Positions 60,287 through 64,000 of a stretch of 64,000 nt of DNA are shown piece by piece. Source of the stretch: Syngnathus acus (lineage: Eukaryota > Chordata > Actinopteri > Syngnathiformes > Syngnathidae). The stretch spans positions 7,131,000-7,194,999 of the forward strand of contig NC_051098.1 in the NCBI RefSeq assembly GCF_901709675.1, written 5' to 3'. Position 1 is the stretch's first letter; the number at the start of each line of letters is the position of its first letter. Position numbers and translations under genes: made by a program. The notes below the pieces were generated by a model. It was not told the DNA's origin and did no database searches. It worked only from the letters and a program-made list of their open reading frames with translations.

Positions 60287-61955
60287 TCATTTTCCTGTGA
60301 TGAGCGGATTTCTCAGCACAACAATAACCGAGTCTCCTCTGAGGAACATTTTAGAGATGTAGCGATCCTTGTTTACTGGTTTTGACTTCTTCTTTCCCTT
60401 GCCACTCTTGGGAACTTCAGTCCACATCTCCTTCACATTCTCCAAGACCATGTTGCAGTGCCTGAAACATAAATCAACAAAAACCCAAAAGAAAGCTCAA
60501 GTCTGACATAAAAAAAAAAAAAATCACTCTACTCCACAACAAGACAGATGCCACATTTTGCTGAATACCTGTCAAAAGCCTTGACTCTTCCGAGCAACTT
60601 TTTGTTGTTGCGACAGTTAATGAGGACCTGTGTGTTGTTCTTGACCGACTGGGTCAGCACAGACAGGGGGCCTGTGTTGAATTCCTCCTCCTCGCGTTTC
60701 TGGAGCTCTTCTGGGGTCATTTCTGACTTGGGCTTGGTTAACAAACTCCTACAATAAATAATTGATAGATATAAAAATAAAGATAACATACTGTATCAGA
60801 GTTGCACTGAAGCTTGATAATAAAAAATGTAAATTCAATTGACTAGAGTCATTTGGTTACTATTATCAGTGTATGACAGTATAATTGTAAGCATAACATT
60901 TTTCTAATAGAATAGATATCTAAATTCATCGATACCAGTGTTGGGTACTAATGGATGCTGCTGATACAAGCACTGATGCTTAAGGCAAAAAAAAAAAAAA
61001 ATCTGACAGTTTTCCTTGCCAGTAGTTGGCACTACAATGGGGTGGTCTGACATATCAACGAATCATTGTGTGCCCAAAAATAAATGTCTTTGCTCACAAT
61101 TACCTGTAATGATATGAACTGGACTTTATATATAAAAAAAGGCAGTGGTATCAGTACTCTGTTATTTTTATTTATATAGTTTATTGCTTTACATGTGAAC
61201 ATTGTTCACTTTTCAATTACTGTACTTTGATCATTTTAATTCAATAATTTATTTTAATATAGCGCAGCTTTCTAGAATAAATACACTATTCTGGGATAAA
61301 ATCTCCCTCTGTTCTGACGACCACTTTGGCGAACTATGATAACGTATTTTAAAGCTAGTGGGGATAGGGATGGTGAACCCTAACTTGGAGGGCTAAGAAT
61401 TTGTTGAGTTGGTTACTTAGTGTAAAAAGTTCGACAAACAAAGCTCGAGTAGGAACAATGACTGACGACGTAAAGAGCTGAAACTGAAATGGAGACACCC
61501 CATTTTACAGGTGTAATAATAAATACTAATAATAAAATATAATCGAAATTAAGAGATTGGCAATTCCTAATATTGTCATAAATGCAATCTTCCACAGTCA
61601 AAACATTAGCATAATTTACTTAGATAGTACGTTTAGCAGCACTAGCGTACCATATTAGCATGTGAGCAAAACCAGCATCTTGTTGCTCCCGTGTGTCAAA
61701 GTTGCTTCGGGAGGGGAAACTATCGGATTGTGGGGGTTAAGCATTTATATGAAGCATTCGTATCACAAGAGTATTGAAATATAAATAAATTTAATTGCTA
61801 TACAAATGGCAGGTTAACACCGGCTAAATGGCTTTGGCTAATGTGGGTAGCGTTGCTACATTTATCGACGATTGCTACATTATTAGCGCTGTTAAAACAC
61901 AAGTATAGTCTACACGCGCTCGTCTCTGTATTTTTACAGACCAAAATACTCACAT
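60287..61955 (-). CDS. snrpd2: Small nuclear ribonucleoprotein Sm D2
   Basis: Sm-ring protein that assembles with the other Sm proteins on U1, U2, U4 and U5 snRNA in the cytoplasm with SMN, then works in the nuclear spliceosome. Exons in transcript order: 61954-61955 (AT only), 60569-60748 and 60287-60461, giving 118 aa, the same length as human SNRPD2. The start codon is split by intron 1: AT/GTGAGT joins to G of exon 2, giving [11 protein letters not shown]. Sm1 includes [20 protein letters not shown] and [12 protein letters not shown]; Sm2 is SVIVVLRNP. The near-identity to human reflects the strong constraint on this family. Confidence 0.97.
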
Positions 61956-62110
61956 GATTGCCAATTAATGAATTCTGCCAAAATGCAGTCTTCACGTTTC
62001 GACTCCCTTCGTAAGTGTAACGATTGCTAATCGCGTGGAGAATGAACTACTTCCGGGTGTTCCGCGCCTGAAATCTACACAATTTCCGGGTCGTTTTACT
62101 ACGTCACCAT
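61956..62110 (-). promoter_or_regulatory. snrpd2: snrpd2 promoter
   Basis: Upstream of the snrpd2 first exon are two CCCGGAA-type ETS sites (about 62048-62056 and 62083-62090) and a TACGTCAC CRE-like site (62100-62107), a common housekeeping combination. Confidence 0.55.
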
Positions 62111-62160
62111 TTCAAAATTTTTTTTTTTTAGATTTCTTCAATCAAAGACAAAAGCAAAAG

Positions 62161-62400
62161 AAAAATAAATACAATTTAAAAAAAAAAAAACAGCCATGTT
62201 GAGCTTTTTCTCTCTTGTCAATAAAGGTTCGAAAGCAATGTTCTCGTATGTCAAACTCAGTGTGACATAATTACAATAAAAATAAATACAATTCAATTTT
62301 AAAATAAAACACCAAAAGCAGCCATATTGATCTTTTAATGTCTTGTCAATAAAGGTTGGAATGCAATGTTCTCGTATGTCAAACAGTATGACATAATTAC
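62161..62400. repeat. Diverged tandem duplication, about 120-bp unit
   Basis: Two head-to-tail copies (62161-62275 and 62276-62400) share AAAAATAAATACAATT, CAGCCAT, CTTGTCAATAAAGGTT, GCAATGTTCTCGTATGTCAA and TGACATAATTAC. Between them are small substitutions and an A-rich indel. Confidence 0.85.
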
Positions 62401-64000
62401 ATGCTTACATACATTAGGTACATATATGTGTAAAGATCACTTCGAGGCCATAAATATAAAACAACAAAAATAAAAACGCGAAGTACAAGGCTAATTGGAC
62501 TTGTCTTGTGTCACATGATGACATTTTAACGCAGCTGTGCAAACTAGTTCATCACGTTCATAACCTTGACACGTCAAGTTTGTAAACCAAGGATCTTTTG
62601 TATAACTGGCAAAACGTGAAGTATGTCAATATGTTTTATTGCACTAGTGTGTGATATTTGATGTTAGGATTAGAGAAAATACCTGCAATATGCTGAAGAC
62701 GATGTTTGCTAAAACTGATCAATTCATTTTTATCGTGCTTGCTGTCATGGTTGCGGCGTGCAGGTATGCTGAAGAACTGTGTGAAAAGTGTGTGATGAGA
62801 AGTGTTTCTGATGAGATTACCTACATGAGACATGAAGATATTAGCTTTCTGCTAAAAGACAGCCAGATCAACTGTGGACCTCAGCAGGCCCCCAAAAATA
62901 GCTCAGTGCGCTTCAATCATCTTATTGTGTTTAGATTTTGCAACTAGTTACCTTATTGAAGTAACCAACTGAGATGAGCCCCAAACTGTAAAAACACACT
63001 CAAAAACCACACAGTACTGCATTTTAAATGTGCTTTATTCAGACTGATATGACTGCTCACTATTATACAGCGTAAGTATTTCATGCAGGTTAACCGTTAA
63101 CAGTTTTCGTCCACCTAAAGAATTTCTTTCAGGCATAATCTTAATAAATGTAACTAGTAATTCTATGGGTAGTAAACATATTGATGAATATGCAAACTCA
63201 TAACGACAAAAACCCCCATCACTACTTCATACCATTTTACAGGTTCAATGAGAAATACATGGCATATGGGCAAAACAAAAATAATGTGCTTAAGGGCTGT
63301 AATCTAATATCAATTTATTTTGACAGTTCAAATTAATATTCATAGCATTATAAACTTGGATGAAACATTCAAACTGTAGTCAAATAATTTAAAGAAGATT
63401 CGCAATCACCAGAATGTCCACGCCAAAATGTCATATTATTATTCCATTTTTACATGCACCTTAAATATGTTTTCAAATTGTAATCACCATAATAGCCTCT
63501 GAAAGCCCTTCTTTGCTCAGCAGTGAGACGACACATAAAAAAAGGACCTTTTTAGTGAGTAGTAAAATACATAAAATAAGTATTATCAATCATTTGATCT
63601 GTGTTCAAGAACTGCAAATTAAATTATCCATTTCAGATTTGGTTTTACTCACGCATACTTACATTAATAACTTTTCTAACATGCTCCTCCCTTAAAGATA
63701 TTTTACAATTGGCAGCAACAAGTATAATTTTATGTGGAAAGTTGTTTACTTCATGCTTTATTTGTTGGACTACTTTGTTATATTTCTTGATTTGACTTAG
63801 TTTTGCACCTCAAAATTTCAAATGACATAGTTTACAGCATGCAGTATTCATTGTGGAGAAAAGGTAAAAAGCCTACTAATGGTTTTTAGCCGTTTTAGGT
63901 GTGTTATTGTTGTCTAAACATATACTATACAAATGTTTGTAAACCCAGCATTAAGTTGTAGCATTTAGTATTGTTAATAAAACATGTATTCACTGTAGCC
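62401..64000. other. Right flank, no confirmed gene
   Basis: AT-rich sequence with one weak plus-strand ORF (62690-62947) and a plus-strand AATAAA near 63976. No recognisable exon was found. The human head-to-head neighbour of SNRPD2 (QPCTL) was not seen. Confidence 0.45.
62690..62947 (+). CDS. Weak ORF with hydrophobic N-terminus, unrecognised
   Basis: 85-codon plus-strand frame. Residues about 10-23 (QFIFIVLAVMVAAC) look like a signal peptide or membrane segment, followed by a Cys-containing stretch (EELCEKC). A CAG/GTATGC donor-like site falls just after the hydrophobic part (62763/62764), so it could instead be a signal-peptide exon. It matches no family known to me, and ORFs of this size occur by chance in this window. 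Confidence 0.1.
   Translation: MLKTMFAKTDQFIFIVLAVMVAACRYAEELCEKCVMRSVSDEITYMRHEDISFLLKDSQINCGPQQAPKNSSVRFNHLIVFRFCN

Overview
This window is nuclear DNA of a ray-finned fish, most likely a percomorph teleost. Seven intron-containing vertebrate genes can be assembled exon by exon. Their predicted proteins resemble the human ones closely, with short teleost-style introns and an AT-rich background. Interspersed repeats are of types common in teleosts: a tRNA-derived SINE, CR1/L2-type LINE ends, hAT-like and Harbinger-like MITEs, and many microsatellites. For each gene I chained exons by splice sites and reading phase, and all seven close to a complete frame.

Layout, left to right: rps25 (minus, 874-2724) and trappc4 (plus, 3022-4192) are head to head across a 297-bp shared promoter. 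slc37a4 (minus, 4677-8880) lies tail to tail with trappc4. This triplet has the same order and orientation as on human 11q23.3. cfap45 (plus, 10175-13642) follows and converges on cltc (minus, 15199-32829, 32 exons, clathrin heavy chain). Next is vasp (minus, 34895-54904, 14 exons, with a 12-kb first intron), then about 5 kb without recognised genes, then snrpd2 (minus, 60287-61955). vasp and snrpd2 are near neighbours on human 19q13.32, so that linkage is also old. The last 2 kb holds only repeats and weak ORFs.

The genes do not form one pathway. They cover translation (rps25), ER-to-Golgi tethering (trappc4), ER glucose-6-phosphate transport (slc37a4), ciliary doublet microtubules (cfap45), clathrin coats (cltc), actin assembly (vasp) and splicing (snrpd2). 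Most are housekeeping genes, and ETS-like, YY1-like or CRE-like motifs are visible at several promoters.

I found no novel biological system here. The observations most worth a second look are two unannotated exon-like segments in cltc introns (one of 3 nt, one of 63 nt that would introduce an early stop), an RFX X-box-like palindrome just upstream of cfap45, a coding minisatellite in the vasp proline-rich region, an LERER-like block in vasp, and a pair of oppositely oriented LINE 3' ends in vasp intron 1, one of them bounded by duplicated sequence.
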